The translations under genes and the position numbers were made by a program. A stretch of 10,454 nt of DNA, taken from assembly GCA_945906015.1 (NCBI GenBank), contig CAMDQV010000051.1:1-10454 (forward strand). The letters are read 5' to 3'. Of this stretch, positions 1 through 5,914 are shown piece after piece (position 1 is the stretch's first letter; each line of letters opens with the position of its first letter). The notes below the pieces were generated by a model. It had not been told where the DNA came from, made no database searches, and saw only the letters and a program-made list of their open reading frames with translations. Source of the DNA: Pedobacter schmidteae (GTDB lineage Bacteria > Bacteroidota > Bacteroidia > Sphingobacteriales > Sphingobacteriaceae).

Positions 1-9
1 AGCTTCCTC

Positions 10-19
10 CTTTCAGCTT
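10..19. repeat. Arm of an intergenic inverted-repeat family
   Basis: The 10-mer CTTTCAGCTT here is identical to the right arm of the inverted repeat at 6773-6838 between rpsN and rpsH. No matching left arm (AAGCTGAAAG) is visible in the rest of 1-169, so if this is a complete element its left arm lies upstream of the window, probably in the spacer after rpsJ. A 10-base match in AT-rich DNA could be chance, so the assignment is tentative. Confidence 0.35.
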
Positions 20-63
20 CCTAAACCCTTCCCTAAATAAATTAAAAAATAATCACTCAACTA

Positions 64-94
64 TTTGATAATTAATAAGACTTTCCTATCTTTG
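64..94 (+). promoter_or_regulatory. Bacteroidota-type housekeeping promoter upstream of rplC
   Basis: TTTG at 64-67 and TATCTTTG at 87-94 match the Bacteroidota primary sigma factor consensus (TTTG at about -33 and TAnnTTTG at about -7), separated by 19 nt. Transcription should begin roughly at 98-102, giving a leader of about 70 nt before rplC. This implies that the rplC to secY genes can be transcribed from here and do not depend only on read-through from upstream genes. The motif is seen directly; its activity is inferred. Confidence 0.8.
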
Positions 95-145
95 CCCTCC
101 CTTTAGAGGGGTTTACTATGTCTTGAACGAAGCCCTACTGCTTCG
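95..145 (+). promoter_or_regulatory. rplC leader with two small hairpins
   Basis: Two stem-loops can be drawn in the 5' leader. The first pairs CCCTC (95-99) with GAGGG (106-110), or alternatively CCCT (99-102) with AGGG (107-110). The second is a perfect 6-bp stem, CGAAGC (128-133) with GCTTCG (140-145), with a 6-nt loop. In Escherichia coli the S10 operon leader is the target of L4 autoregulation, and rplD is the second gene here, so a similar role is conceivable. The hairpins are short and no homology to the enterobacterial leader is visible. No run of T follows the second hairpin, and only TTT follows the first, so neither looks like a strong intrinsic terminator. Confidence 0.35.
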
Positions 146-169
146 ATGGACACAAATTGATTAAAGAAA

Positions 170-787
170 ATGTCAGGAATTATTGGAAAAAAAGTAGGAA
201 TGACCAGCATATTCGATGCTGAAGGGAAAAATATCCCTTGTACAGTGATCGAAGCTGGGCCATGCGTAGTAACCCAACTACGTACCGTCGATACAGACGG
301 CTACACAGCAGTTCAGTTAGCTTTCGACGACAAGAAAGAGAAAAACACAAGCGGTCCATTAAAGGGGCATTTCACAAAAGCTAAAACTACTCCTAAGCGT
401 AAGCTTGTTGAGTTTAAGAATTTTGAAGATGTGAAATCTCTTGGTGATATTGTAAGTGTTGAGATCTTCGCTGAAGGCGATTTTGTCGATGTAGTTGGAA
501 CTTCAAAAGGTAAAGGTTTTCAGGGTGTTGTAAAACGTCATGGATTTGGTGGTGTTGGTGGTCAAACACACGGACAGCATAACCGTTTAAGAGCTCCAGG
601 TTCACTGGGTGCATCTTCATGGCCTTCTCGTGTATTCAAAGGTATGCGTATGGCAGGCCGTATGGGTGGCGACCGCGTCAAAATTCAGAATCTTCAGGTT
701 TTGAAAGTTTATTCAGAGCAAAACTTATTAGTGATTAGCGGTTCAATTCCGGGAGCTAAGGGTTCTTACGTAATCGTTGATAAATAA
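170..787 (+). CDS. rplC: 50S ribosomal protein L3 (uL3)
   Basis: L3 binds 23S rRNA early in large-subunit assembly, and its central extension reaches toward the peptidyl transferase centre. The 205-aa product has the usual bacterial length and start (SGIIGKKVGM), the TSKGKGFQGVVKRHGF segment around residues 111-126, and the VFKGMRMAGRMGG segment around 155-167. The ATG at 170 is chosen because the family N-terminus begins there and an in-frame TGA at 158-160 excludes an extension. It is preceded by an A-rich stretch (TTAAAGAAA) and no Shine-Dalgarno sequence, as is common in Bacteroidota. At residue 148, where E. coli L3 has the Gln methylated by PrmB, this protein has Ala (GSLGASSWPS). It is the first gene after the promoter at 64-94; rplD follows after 4 nt. 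Confidence 0.98.
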   Translation: MSGIIGKKVGMTSIFDAEGKNIPCTVIEAGPCVVTQLRTVDTDGYTAVQLAFDDKKEKNTSGPLKGHFTKAKTTPKRKLVEFKNFEDVKSLGDIVSVEIFAEGDFVDVVGTSKGKGFQGVVKRHGFGGVGGQTHGQHNRLRAPGSLGASSWPSRVFKGMRMAGRMGGDRVKIQNLQVLKVYSEQNLLVISGSIPGAKGSYVIVDK

Positions 788-791
788 GAAG

Positions 792-1421
792 ATGGAAGTT
801 AAGGTTATAAATATATCAGGCAAAGAAACAGGTGCCAAGGTGCAACTTCCTGATGCAATCTTCGCAGTAGAACCAAACGATCATGCGATCTATTTAGATG
901 TAAAGCAATACTTGGCAAATCAGCGCCAAGGAACGCATAAGTCTAAGCAACGTAATGAGATTGCCGGATCTACCAAAAAATTATACAAACAAAAAGGTAC
1001 AGGTGGTGCCCGTTCAGGATCTATCAAGTCTCCATTATTTAATGGTGGTGGTCGTGTATTCGGTCCGCAGCCACGCGACTACAGTTTCAAGCTTAATAAA
1101 AAGCTTAAATCTTTAGCTCGTAAATCTGCACTTACCTATAAAGCAAAAGATAATAACATTGTTGTTCTCGAAGCGTTCTCTTTTGACTCGATCAAAACTG
1201 CAAACTACGTGAAAATCATGGCTGATCTGAAACTAACTGATGCTAAAACATTATTAGTATTGCCAGCTGCAAATAACAATGTTTATTTATCAAGCAGAAA
1301 TTTAAAGAAAGCAAAAGTAGTTACTGCAGCAGAATTAAATACATATGATGTATTGAACTCAGGAACTTTATTGCTAACAACTGAAACTGTTAAAACATTG
1401 GAGGAGGCGTTCGCTAAATAA
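792..1421 (+). CDS. rplD: 50S ribosomal protein L4 (uL4)
   Basis: L4 is a primary 23S rRNA binding protein whose long internal loop lines the peptide exit tunnel; in E. coli it also represses its own operon. The 209-aa product has the conserved loop at about residues 45-95, including QKGTGGARSGSIKSP (67-81) and GGGRVFGP (85-92), inside an alpha/beta globular domain. The open frame extends upstream to a TTG at 777, but that would overlap the end of rplC. The ATG at 792 is 4 nt after the rplC stop and gives the normal family N-terminus (MEVKVIN), so it is preferred. rplW begins 1 nt after the stop, which suggests translational coupling. Confidence 0.97.
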   Translation: MEVKVINISGKETGAKVQLPDAIFAVEPNDHAIYLDVKQYLANQRQGTHKSKQRNEIAGSTKKLYKQKGTGGARSGSIKSPLFNGGGRVFGPQPRDYSFKLNKKLKSLARKSALTYKAKDNNIVVLEAFSFDSIKTANYVKIMADLKLTDAKTLLVLPAANNNVYLSSRNLKKAKVVTAAELNTYDVLNSGTLLLTTETVKTLEEAFAK

Positions 1422-1422
1422 G

Positions 1423-1713
1423 ATGGAAATTTTAAAGAAACCAATTCTAACCGAGAAAGCATCAGCTTTAACTGAAAAGTTAAACCGCTTCTCATTCAAG
1501 GTTGATCACAGAGCCAACAAATTAGAGATCAAAGGTGCGATCGAAAAAATGTATGGAGTGAATATCCAGGCTATCAATACGATAGTTGTTTATGGAAAAA
1601 CAAAATCGCGTAACACTAAGGCTGGTGTTGTAACAGGAAATGCTCCGAAGTACAAAAAAGCAATAGTAACGCTAAAAGATGGTGAAACCATTGACTTTTA
1701 CAGCAATATTTAA
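1423..1713 (+). CDS. rplW: 50S ribosomal protein L23 (uL23)
   Basis: L23 sits at the exit of the peptide tunnel and is the docking site for trigger factor and the signal recognition particle. The 96-aa product has the family's PILTEKA motif near the N-terminus (residues 7-13), the KMYGVNIQAINT segment (43-54), and a basic loop (KTKSRNTKAG, about 59-68) that contacts 23S rRNA, followed by a C-terminal beta strand with LKDGETIDFY. Length is normal. It starts 1 nt after the rplD stop, and rplB follows after 7 nt. Confidence 0.96.
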   Translation: MEILKKPILTEKASALTEKLNRFSFKVDHRANKLEIKGAIEKMYGVNIQAINTIVVYGKTKSRNTKAGVVTGNAPKYKKAIVTLKDGETIDFYSNI

Positions 1714-1720
1714 TTAAGAC

Positions 1721-2545
1721 ATGGCAGTAAGAAGATTTAAACCGGTTACCCCGGGTACTCGTTTCAGAGTAGGAGGAGTTTTCTCTGATGTAACGACTAA
1801 CGTTCCAGAAAAATCGTTAGTTACTAGCATCAAGAATTCCGGTGGTAGAAATAATTCCGGTAAAATGACTATGCGTTATCTCGGTGGGGGACATAAAAAG
1901 TCATACCGATTGATTGATTTTAAACGCGACAAAAATGATATCCCCGCAACTGTTGCCACAATTGAGTACGATCCGAATCGTAGTGCACGTATCGCCCTGG
2001 TAAATTATGCCGATGGTGAAAAACGTTACATTATTGCTCCGGAAGGCTTAAAGGTTGGAATGAAGGTTGTTTCAGGTGAAGCTTCGGCTCCTGAGATCGG
2101 AAATGCACTTGCTTTGAAGAACATTCCGCTAGGATCTATCATTCACAACATTGAACTTAACCCCGGACAAGGTGCGATCATCGCACGTAGTGCAGGTGCT
2201 TATGCTCAGCTTTCAGCACGTGATGGTAAATATGCGATCATTAAAATGCCTTCTGGCGAAACTCGTATGATCCTGGCTACTTGTATGGCAACTATCGGAA
2301 CTGTTTCAAACTCCGAAAAAGCAAATGAAGTATTAGGTAAAGCAGGTAGAAAACGTTGGTTAGGTCGTCGTCCAAGAGTAAGAGGTGTAGCCATGAACCC
2401 GGTCGATCACCCAATGGGTGGTGGTGAAGGTAGATCATCAGGTGGTCATCCTCGCTCAAGAAAAGGTTTATTAGCAAAAGGCTTTAAAACCCGCGACAAA
2501 AAGAAAGCATCTGATCGTTACATCATAGAGAGAAGGAAGAAATAA
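1721..2545 (+). CDS. rplB: 50S ribosomal protein L2 (uL2)
   Basis: L2 is among the most conserved large-subunit proteins; it is needed for subunit association and contributes to the peptidyl transferase region of 23S rRNA. The 274-aa product has the usual N-terminal OB-fold RNA-binding domain (GGRNNSGKMTMRYLGGGHKK, about residues 41-60), the SH3-like central domain, and the C-terminal signature GVAMNPVDHPMGGGEGRSSG (222-241), with the conserved His at residue 230. Length is normal. The stop overlaps the rpsS start by one base (TAATG), so ribosomes can terminate and restart there. Confidence 0.98.
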   Translation: MAVRRFKPVTPGTRFRVGGVFSDVTTNVPEKSLVTSIKNSGGRNNSGKMTMRYLGGGHKKSYRLIDFKRDKNDIPATVATIEYDPNRSARIALVNYADGEKRYIIAPEGLKVGMKVVSGEASAPEIGNALALKNIPLGSIIHNIELNPGQGAIIARSAGAYAQLSARDGKYAIIKMPSGETRMILATCMATIGTVSNSEKANEVLGKAGRKRWLGRRPRVRGVAMNPVDHPMGGGEGRSSGGHPRSRKGLLAKGFKTRDKKKASDRYIIERRKK

Positions 2546-2811
2546 TGGCACGTTCAATAAAAAAAGGACCCTATATAGATCATAACGTAGCGAAGAAAGT
2601 AGCTACGCAAAATGAGGGTATTAAGAAAACTGTGATCAAAACTTGGTCACGTAGGTCAATGATTTCTCCGGATTTTGTTGGTCATACATTTGCAGTTCAC
2701 AACGGAAATAAATTTATTCCTGTATATGTAACTGAGAACATGGTTGGGCATAAGCTTGGTGAATTTTCTCCAACCAGAACATTTAGAGGTCACTCTGATA
2801 AGAAAAAATAA
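2545..2811 (+). CDS. rpsS: 30S ribosomal protein S19 (uS19)
   Basis: S19 lies in the head of the small subunit, paired with S13 near the A-site finger of the large subunit. The 88-aa product starts MARSIKKGPYIDHNV and carries the family signature through IKTWSRRSMISPDFVGHTFA (residues about 32-51) and the basic tail with HKLGEFSPTRTFRGH. Length is normal. The start codon shares a base with the rplB stop (TAATG), and rplV follows after 3 nt. Confidence 0.97.
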   Translation: MARSIKKGPYIDHNVAKKVATQNEGIKKTVIKTWSRRSMISPDFVGHTFAVHNGNKFIPVYVTENMVGHKLGEFSPTRTFRGHSDKKK

Positions 2812-2814
2812 GCA

Positions 2815-3177
2815 ATGGAAGCAATAGCAAAACTAAATAATTGCCCTACCTCACCACGTAAGATGAGATTGGTTGTTGATCTGATCAGAGGTGAACGGGT
2901 TGAGAAAGCCTTATATATTTTGAAATTTACCAATAAAGAGGCTGCAATACGAGTTGAGAAACTTTTGTTATCAGCAATCAAAAATTGGGAATCAAAAAAT
3001 GAAGGTCAACGCCCTGAAGACAATGAATTGTTTGTGAAAACGATCATGGTTGATGGCGGACGCCAGTTAAAGAGATTAAGACCAGCTCCACAGGGTCGCG
3101 GACATAGAATTCGTAAGCGTTCTAACCACGTAACTTTGATAGTTGACAGTAAAATTAGTGAACCAATAACTAAGTAA
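2815..3177 (+). CDS. rplV: 50S ribosomal protein L22 (uL22)
   Basis: L22 contacts all domains of 23S rRNA, and its long beta hairpin lines the exit tunnel next to L4, where macrolides bind. The 120-aa product has the N-terminal helical core (TSPRKMRLVVDLIRG, residues 12-26), the helix region around 41-60, and the hairpin at about 79-103 with GRQLKRLRPAPQGRGHRI. No insertion or deletion of the type seen in macrolide-resistant L22 is obvious in the hairpin. The start ATG is 3 nt after the rpsS stop. The AAGGAG at 3176-3181 overlaps this gene's stop codon. Confidence 0.96.
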   Translation: MEAIAKLNNCPTSPRKMRLVVDLIRGERVEKALYILKFTNKEAAIRVEKLLLSAIKNWESKNEGQRPEDNELFVKTIMVDGGRQLKRLRPAPQGRGHRIRKRSNHVTLIVDSKISEPITK

Positions 3178-3183
3178 GGAGAA

Positions 3184-4095
3184 ATGGGACAAAAAGCACA
3201 TCCAATAGGTAACAGATTAGGAATCATCAAAGGTTGGGATTCTAATTGGTTTGGTGGAAACGATTACTCCGAGAAATTAGTTGAGGACGAAAAGATCAGA
3301 AAATACCTGGCAGCACGTATTTCAAAAGGCGGAATATCCAAAGTGGTTATCGAGCGTACCTTGAAGCGTATCACCATCACTATTCACACTGCCCGTCCGG
3401 GTATCGTGATTGGAAAAGGTGGTCAGGAAGTTGATAAGATCAAAGAAGAGCTTAAAAAACTGACAAAGAAAGACGTACAGATCAATATTTTTGAGATCAA
3501 ACGTCCTGAATTAGATGCACAATTAGTAGGTGAAGGAGTTGCAAAGCAATTAGAAGCAAGGATTTCTTTCCGTCGTGCCATGAAAACTTCAATCGCATCA
3601 ACCATGCGTATGGGAGCTGAAGGTATCAAAATTATGTGTTCAGGTCGTTTAGGTGGTGCAGAAATGGCACGTACCGAGCAATATAAAGATGGACGTGTGC
3701 CATTGCATACCTTCCGTGCTGATATAGATTACGCTTTATCTGAAGCCCTTACCACGTATGGTAAGATTGGTGTTAAAGTTTGGATCATGAAAGGCGAAGT
3801 TTACGGAAAACGTGATCTTTCTCCAAACATTGGTCAAACAACTGGAGTAAAAGGTAGAGGCCCTGAAGGTGGCGTAGCACCATTTGCTGGTGGCGGCGAA
3901 AGACGCGGTGGTGGCGACAGACGTACGGATAATCGTGGTGGTGGTGGCGACAGACGTGGCGGTGATAACCGTGGCGGAGGTCAAAATCGCGGCGGCGGAC
4001 CAGGTGCAGGTGGCCAAAATCGTAGCGGTGGACCAGGTGGTCAGAATCGTGGCGGTAATGCCGTTGTTGCGGGTGGTTTTAGAGGTAAGAAATAA
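3184..4095 (+). CDS. rpsC: 30S ribosomal protein S3 (uS3) with a long Gly/Arg-rich C-terminal tail
   Basis: S3 is in the small-subunit head at the mRNA entry channel and contributes to helicase activity and head assembly. Residues 1 to about 210 are a standard S3: MGQKAHPIGNRLGI start, a type-2 KH domain with the GKGG loop at residues 77-80, and a C-terminal domain ending near KVWIMKGEVYGKRD (about 197-210). The protein is 303 aa, against about 210-240 in most bacteria. The excess is a low-complexity tail (236-303) with 30 Gly and 12 Arg in 68 residues, including GGGDRR and GGQNR repeats. It is probably disordered and RNA-binding (inference). An AAGGAG sits only 2 nt before the ATG, too close to be an ideal Shine-Dalgarno sequence. 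A 102-nt repeat-rich spacer follows. Confidence 0.97.
   Translation: MGQKAHPIGNRLGIIKGWDSNWFGGNDYSEKLVEDEKIRKYLAARISKGGISKVVIERTLKRITITIHTARPGIVIGKGGQEVDKIKEELKKLTKKDVQINIFEIKRPELDAQLVGEGVAKQLEARISFRRAMKTSIASTMRMGAEGIKIMCSGRLGGAEMARTEQYKDGRVPLHTFRADIDYALSEALTTYGKIGVKVWIMKGEVYGKRDLSPNIGQTTGVKGRGPEGGVAPFAGGGERRGGGDRRTDNRGGGGDRRGGDNRGGGQNRGGGPGAGGQNRSGGPGGQNRGGNAVVAGGFRGKK
3907..3957 (+). repeat. 18-nt direct repeat within the rpsC tail
   Basis: GGTGGTGGCGACAGACGT occurs at 3907-3924 and again, exactly, at 3940-3957. The offset is 33 nt, so the reading frame is kept and an 11-residue unit beginning GGGDRR is encoded twice. This suggests growth of the S3 tail by in-frame slippage or duplication. 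Confidence 0.85.
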
Positions 4096-4103
4096 TTAAA
4101 AGT

Positions 4104-4170
4104 AAGTAATTAGTAGTTAGTAGATAGTAGTTAGTAGTTAGTAATCAAAGACTAGCTTAACAACTAACCA
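4104..4170. repeat. Heptamer tandem repeat and inverted arm, rpsC-rplP spacer
   Basis: Five tandem copies of a TAGTAGT-like heptamer run from 4111 to 4145 (third positions and ends vary slightly), preceded by a degenerate copy at 4104-4110. The arm TTAACAACTAACCA at 4157-4170 is a near-perfect inverted complement: positions 4130-4141 can pair with 4157-4168 except at two positions, leaving a 15-nt loop. In RNA this would form an imperfect AU-rich hairpin. It fills most of the 102-nt gap between rpsC and rplP. The remainder (4171-4197) is A-rich and acts as the leader of rplP. No protein is encoded. Confidence 0.8.
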
Positions 4171-4197
4171 AAAACAACAATATAATAAAATAAGAAC

Positions 4198-4620
4198 ATG
4201 TTACAGCCAAAGAGAACGAAATTCAGAAAGATGCAGAAGGGTAAAATGAAAGGTCTGACCGGTCGCGGTGCAGAATTAGCCTTTGGTTCTTTCGGAATTA
4301 AATCATTAGAGCCGGCCTGGATAACCAGTCGTCAGATAGAAGCTGCTCGTATTGCCGTTACCCGTTTCATGAAAAGGGAAGGTCAGGTTTGGATCCGTAT
4401 ATTCCCGGATAAGCCAGTTACGAAAAAGCCTGCTGAAGTACGTATGGGTAAAGGTAAAGGTGCTCCTGAGTATTGGGTAGCAGTTGTAAGACCTGGTAGA
4501 ATGATCTTTGAAGCTGAAGGTGTATCTTTAGAAATTGCAAAAGAGGCCATGCGCTTAGCTGCTCAGAAATTACCAGTTCAAACAAAATTTGTGATTAGAA
4601 GAGATTTTGTAGAAGCATAA
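4198..4620 (+). CDS. rplP: 50S ribosomal protein L16 (uL16)
   Basis: L16 organises the tRNA-binding region of the large subunit near the A site. The 140-aa product has the N-terminal basic segment MLQPKRTKFRK, the GRGAELAFGSFGIKSLEPAW block (residues 22-41), and the VRMGKGKG motif (81-88) with Arg82, matching the arginine that is hydroxylated in E. coli L16. Length is normal. The start is preceded by A-rich sequence (AAAATAAGAAC) with no Shine-Dalgarno sequence. It is the only gene in the cluster with related repeat elements on both sides (4104-4170 and 4623-4700), so its translation or the mRNA ends around it could differ from those of its neighbours; that is inference. Confidence 0.97.
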   Translation: MLQPKRTKFRKMQKGKMKGLTGRGAELAFGSFGIKSLEPAWITSRQIEAARIAVTRFMKREGQVWIRIFPDKPVTKKPAEVRMGKGKGAPEYWVAVVRPGRMIFEAEGVSLEIAKEAMRLAAQKLPVQTKFVIRRDFVEA

Positions 4621-4622
4621 AT

Positions 4623-4700
4623 TAGTAGCTAGTATTTAGTAGTTAGTTTTAGTAGTCTGACAAGCCTAACAACTAACCATCTAACCAACTAACCAACTAA
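4623..4700. repeat. Heptamer/octamer repeat element, rplP-rpmC spacer
   Basis: Four TAGTAGT-like heptamers occupy 4623-4650, followed by TAGTAGT-like remnants to 4657. The second half has CTAACAA (4666-4672) and then three octamers of the form CTAACCA(A/T) at 4673-4696, with a partial copy to 4700. The 13-mer TAACAACTAACCA (4667-4679) is exactly shared with 4158-4170 in the previous spacer. The left half is roughly complementary to the right half, so a hairpin is possible. It fills the 85-nt gap and ends in the A-run directly before the rpmC start. Confidence 0.8.
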
Positions 4701-4705
4701 AAAAA

Positions 4706-4933
4706 ATGAAGAATTCAGAAATACAAGGACTAACAACCGAAGAAGTTATAGCCCGAATTAATGAAGAGAAAGCCAATCTCACAAAAATGAAATTTGCTCA
4801 TACAGTTTCAGCTATTGAGAATCCTACTAGGATCACAAAAGTTAGAAAAGATGTAGCACGTTTAAACACAGAATTGACTAAGCGCAAGGCGGAAGCAAAA
4901 GCATCTGCTGCGACAGAGTCCGCTTCTGAATAA
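4706..4933 (+). CDS. rpmC: 50S ribosomal protein L29 (uL29)
   Basis: L29 is a small helical protein next to L23 at the peptide tunnel exit. The 75-aa product is two long helices: KNSEIQGLTTEEVIARINEE at the start and the ENPTRITKVRKDVARLNTEL segment (about residues 38-57). The family is usually about 60-70 aa; the extra length is an Ala/Ser/Glu tail (from about residue 62). The start ATG follows a run of A (4699-4705), with no Shine-Dalgarno sequence. rpsQ follows after 13 nt. Confidence 0.95.
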   Translation: MKNSEIQGLTTEEVIARINEEKANLTKMKFAHTVSAIENPTRITKVRKDVARLNTELTKRKAEAKASAATESASE

Positions 4934-4946
4934 ATAAAAGTCCAAA

Positions 4947-5201
4947 ATGGAAAGACAATTAAGAAAAACAAGAACCGGGTTGGTAGTAAGTAACAAAATG
5001 GAGAAATCTATTGTTGTTTCTGTGGAGCGTAAAGTGAAGCACCCGATTTATGGTAAGTTCGTTAAGAAAACTACCAAATTTATGGCTCATGACGAGACTA
5101 ACACATGCGGTATCGGTGATACAGTGTTAATCATGGAAACTCGTCCGCTGAGTAAGACCAAGAACTGGAGATTAGTGGAAATTTTAGAAAGAGCTAAGTA
5201 A
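4947..5201 (+). CDS. rpsQ: 30S ribosomal protein S17 (uS17)
   Basis: S17 is a primary 16S rRNA binding protein of the small-subunit body, with an OB fold. The 84-aa product begins MERQLRKTRTGLVVSNKMEK, has the basic beta barrel with VERKVKHPIYGKFVKKTTKF (about residues 26-45), and carries the family signature IGDTVLIMETRPLSKTK (56-72). Length is normal. rplN starts 1 nt after the stop. Confidence 0.96.
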   Translation: MERQLRKTRTGLVVSNKMEKSIVVSVERKVKHPIYGKFVKKTTKFMAHDETNTCGIGDTVLIMETRPLSKTKNWRLVEILERAK

Positions 5202-5202
5202 C

Positions 5203-5571
5203 ATGGTACAACAGGAATCAAGACTGAATGTTGCTGACAACAGTGGAGCTAAACAAGTGTTAGTTATCCGCGTTTTAGGTGGTACCGGAAAGCGTTATGC
5301 ATCCATAGGTGACAAAATAGTTGTCACTGTAAAGAGCGCTCTTCCATCAGGTAACATCAAAAAAGGATCTGTCTCAAAGGCAGTTGTTGTGAGAACAAAG
5401 AAAGAGATCAGAAGAAAAGATGGATCATATATCCGCTTTGACGATAATGCAGCTGTATTGCTGAACGCTCAGGACGAGCCGCGTGGAACACGTATATTCG
5501 GCCCTGTAGCTAGAGAGCTACGTGAAAAACAATTCATGAAGATTGTATCATTAGCACCGGAGGTTTTGTAA
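5203..5571 (+). CDS. rplN: 50S ribosomal protein L14 (uL14)
   Basis: L14 forms part of the subunit interface and is the docking site of the silencing factor RsfS. The 122-aa product has the standard start MVQQESRLNVADNSGAK, the GSVSKAVVVRTKKEIRRKDG segment (about residues 55-74), and the C-terminal RGTRIFGPVARELREK (about 98-113). Length is typical. The coding sequence contains a perfect 6-bp hairpin (5506-5521), which is explained by conserved codons. rplX follows after 1 nt. Confidence 0.98.
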   Translation: MVQQESRLNVADNSGAKQVLVIRVLGGTGKRYASIGDKIVVTVKSALPSGNIKKGSVSKAVVVRTKKEIRRKDGSYIRFDDNAAVLLNAQDEPRGTRIFGPVARELREKQFMKIVSLAPEVL

Positions 5572-5572
5572 A

Positions 5573-5914
5573 ATGGAAAAGAAAATAAAATCACAACCTA
5601 AGTTGAAAATCCGTAAAGGAGACCTAGTACAAGTTACTGCAGGTGATTCTAAAGGAAAACAAGGAAGGGTATTAGAAGTTCAGCTAGCTACTAGCAGAAT
5701 TATAGTTGAAGGTGCCAACATGGTATCTAAACATACAAAACCAAATGCTGCCACTCCAAATGGAGGTATCATAAAGAAAGAAGCCAGTCTTCATATTTCC
5801 AATATCATGCTTGTTGATGCCAAAACTGGTAAACCAACTCGCGTAGGTAAACAGAAAAATGCGGATGGTAAATCAATACGCATCGCTAAAAAATCTGGGG
5901 AGGAAATTAAGTAA
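5573..5914 (+). CDS. rplX: 50S ribosomal protein L24 (uL24)
   Basis: L24 initiates large-subunit assembly and later lies near the tunnel exit. The 113-aa product has a KOW domain at about residues 14-36 (RKGDLVQVTAGDSKGKQGRV) followed by VEGANMVSKHTKP (45-57) and a basic C-terminus. About ten Lys-rich residues precede the KOW motif, a little longer than in E. coli L24 (104 aa). The stop shares a base with the rplE start (TAATG). Confidence 0.97.
   Translation: MEKKIKSQPKLKIRKGDLVQVTAGDSKGKQGRVLEVQLATSRIIVEGANMVSKHTKPNAATPNGGIIKKEASLHISNIMLVDAKTGKPTRVGKQKNADGKSIRIAKKSGEEIK

Noticed and set aside
95..114. CCCTC/GAGGG hairpin as an intrinsic terminator of an upstream gene
   Set aside because: The stem is only 5 bp and is followed by just three T; it also overlaps the expected transcription start of the rplC promoter.
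777..791. Five-codon upstream extension of rplD from TTG at 777
   Set aside because: It would overlap the rplC end and adds residues not expected in L4; the ATG at 792 fits the family start and the 4-nt spacing.
3736..4099. Open frames of 93 aa (- strand) and 71 aa (+ strand, frame shifted) over the end of rpsC
   Set aside because: They arise from the repetitive Gly/Arg codons of the S3 tail, have low-complexity Val/Ala/Thr-rich translations, and overlap a clear conserved gene.
4104..4700. Repeat spacers around rplP as a CRISPR array or transposon ends
   Set aside because: The units are 7-8 nt with no unique spacers, there is no transposase or cas gene, and no target-site duplication is visible.
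5506..5521. Perfect 6-bp hairpin GTAGCT/AGCTAC in rplN
   Set aside because: It lies in the conserved codons for the VARELR part of L14, so coding constraint explains it well enough.
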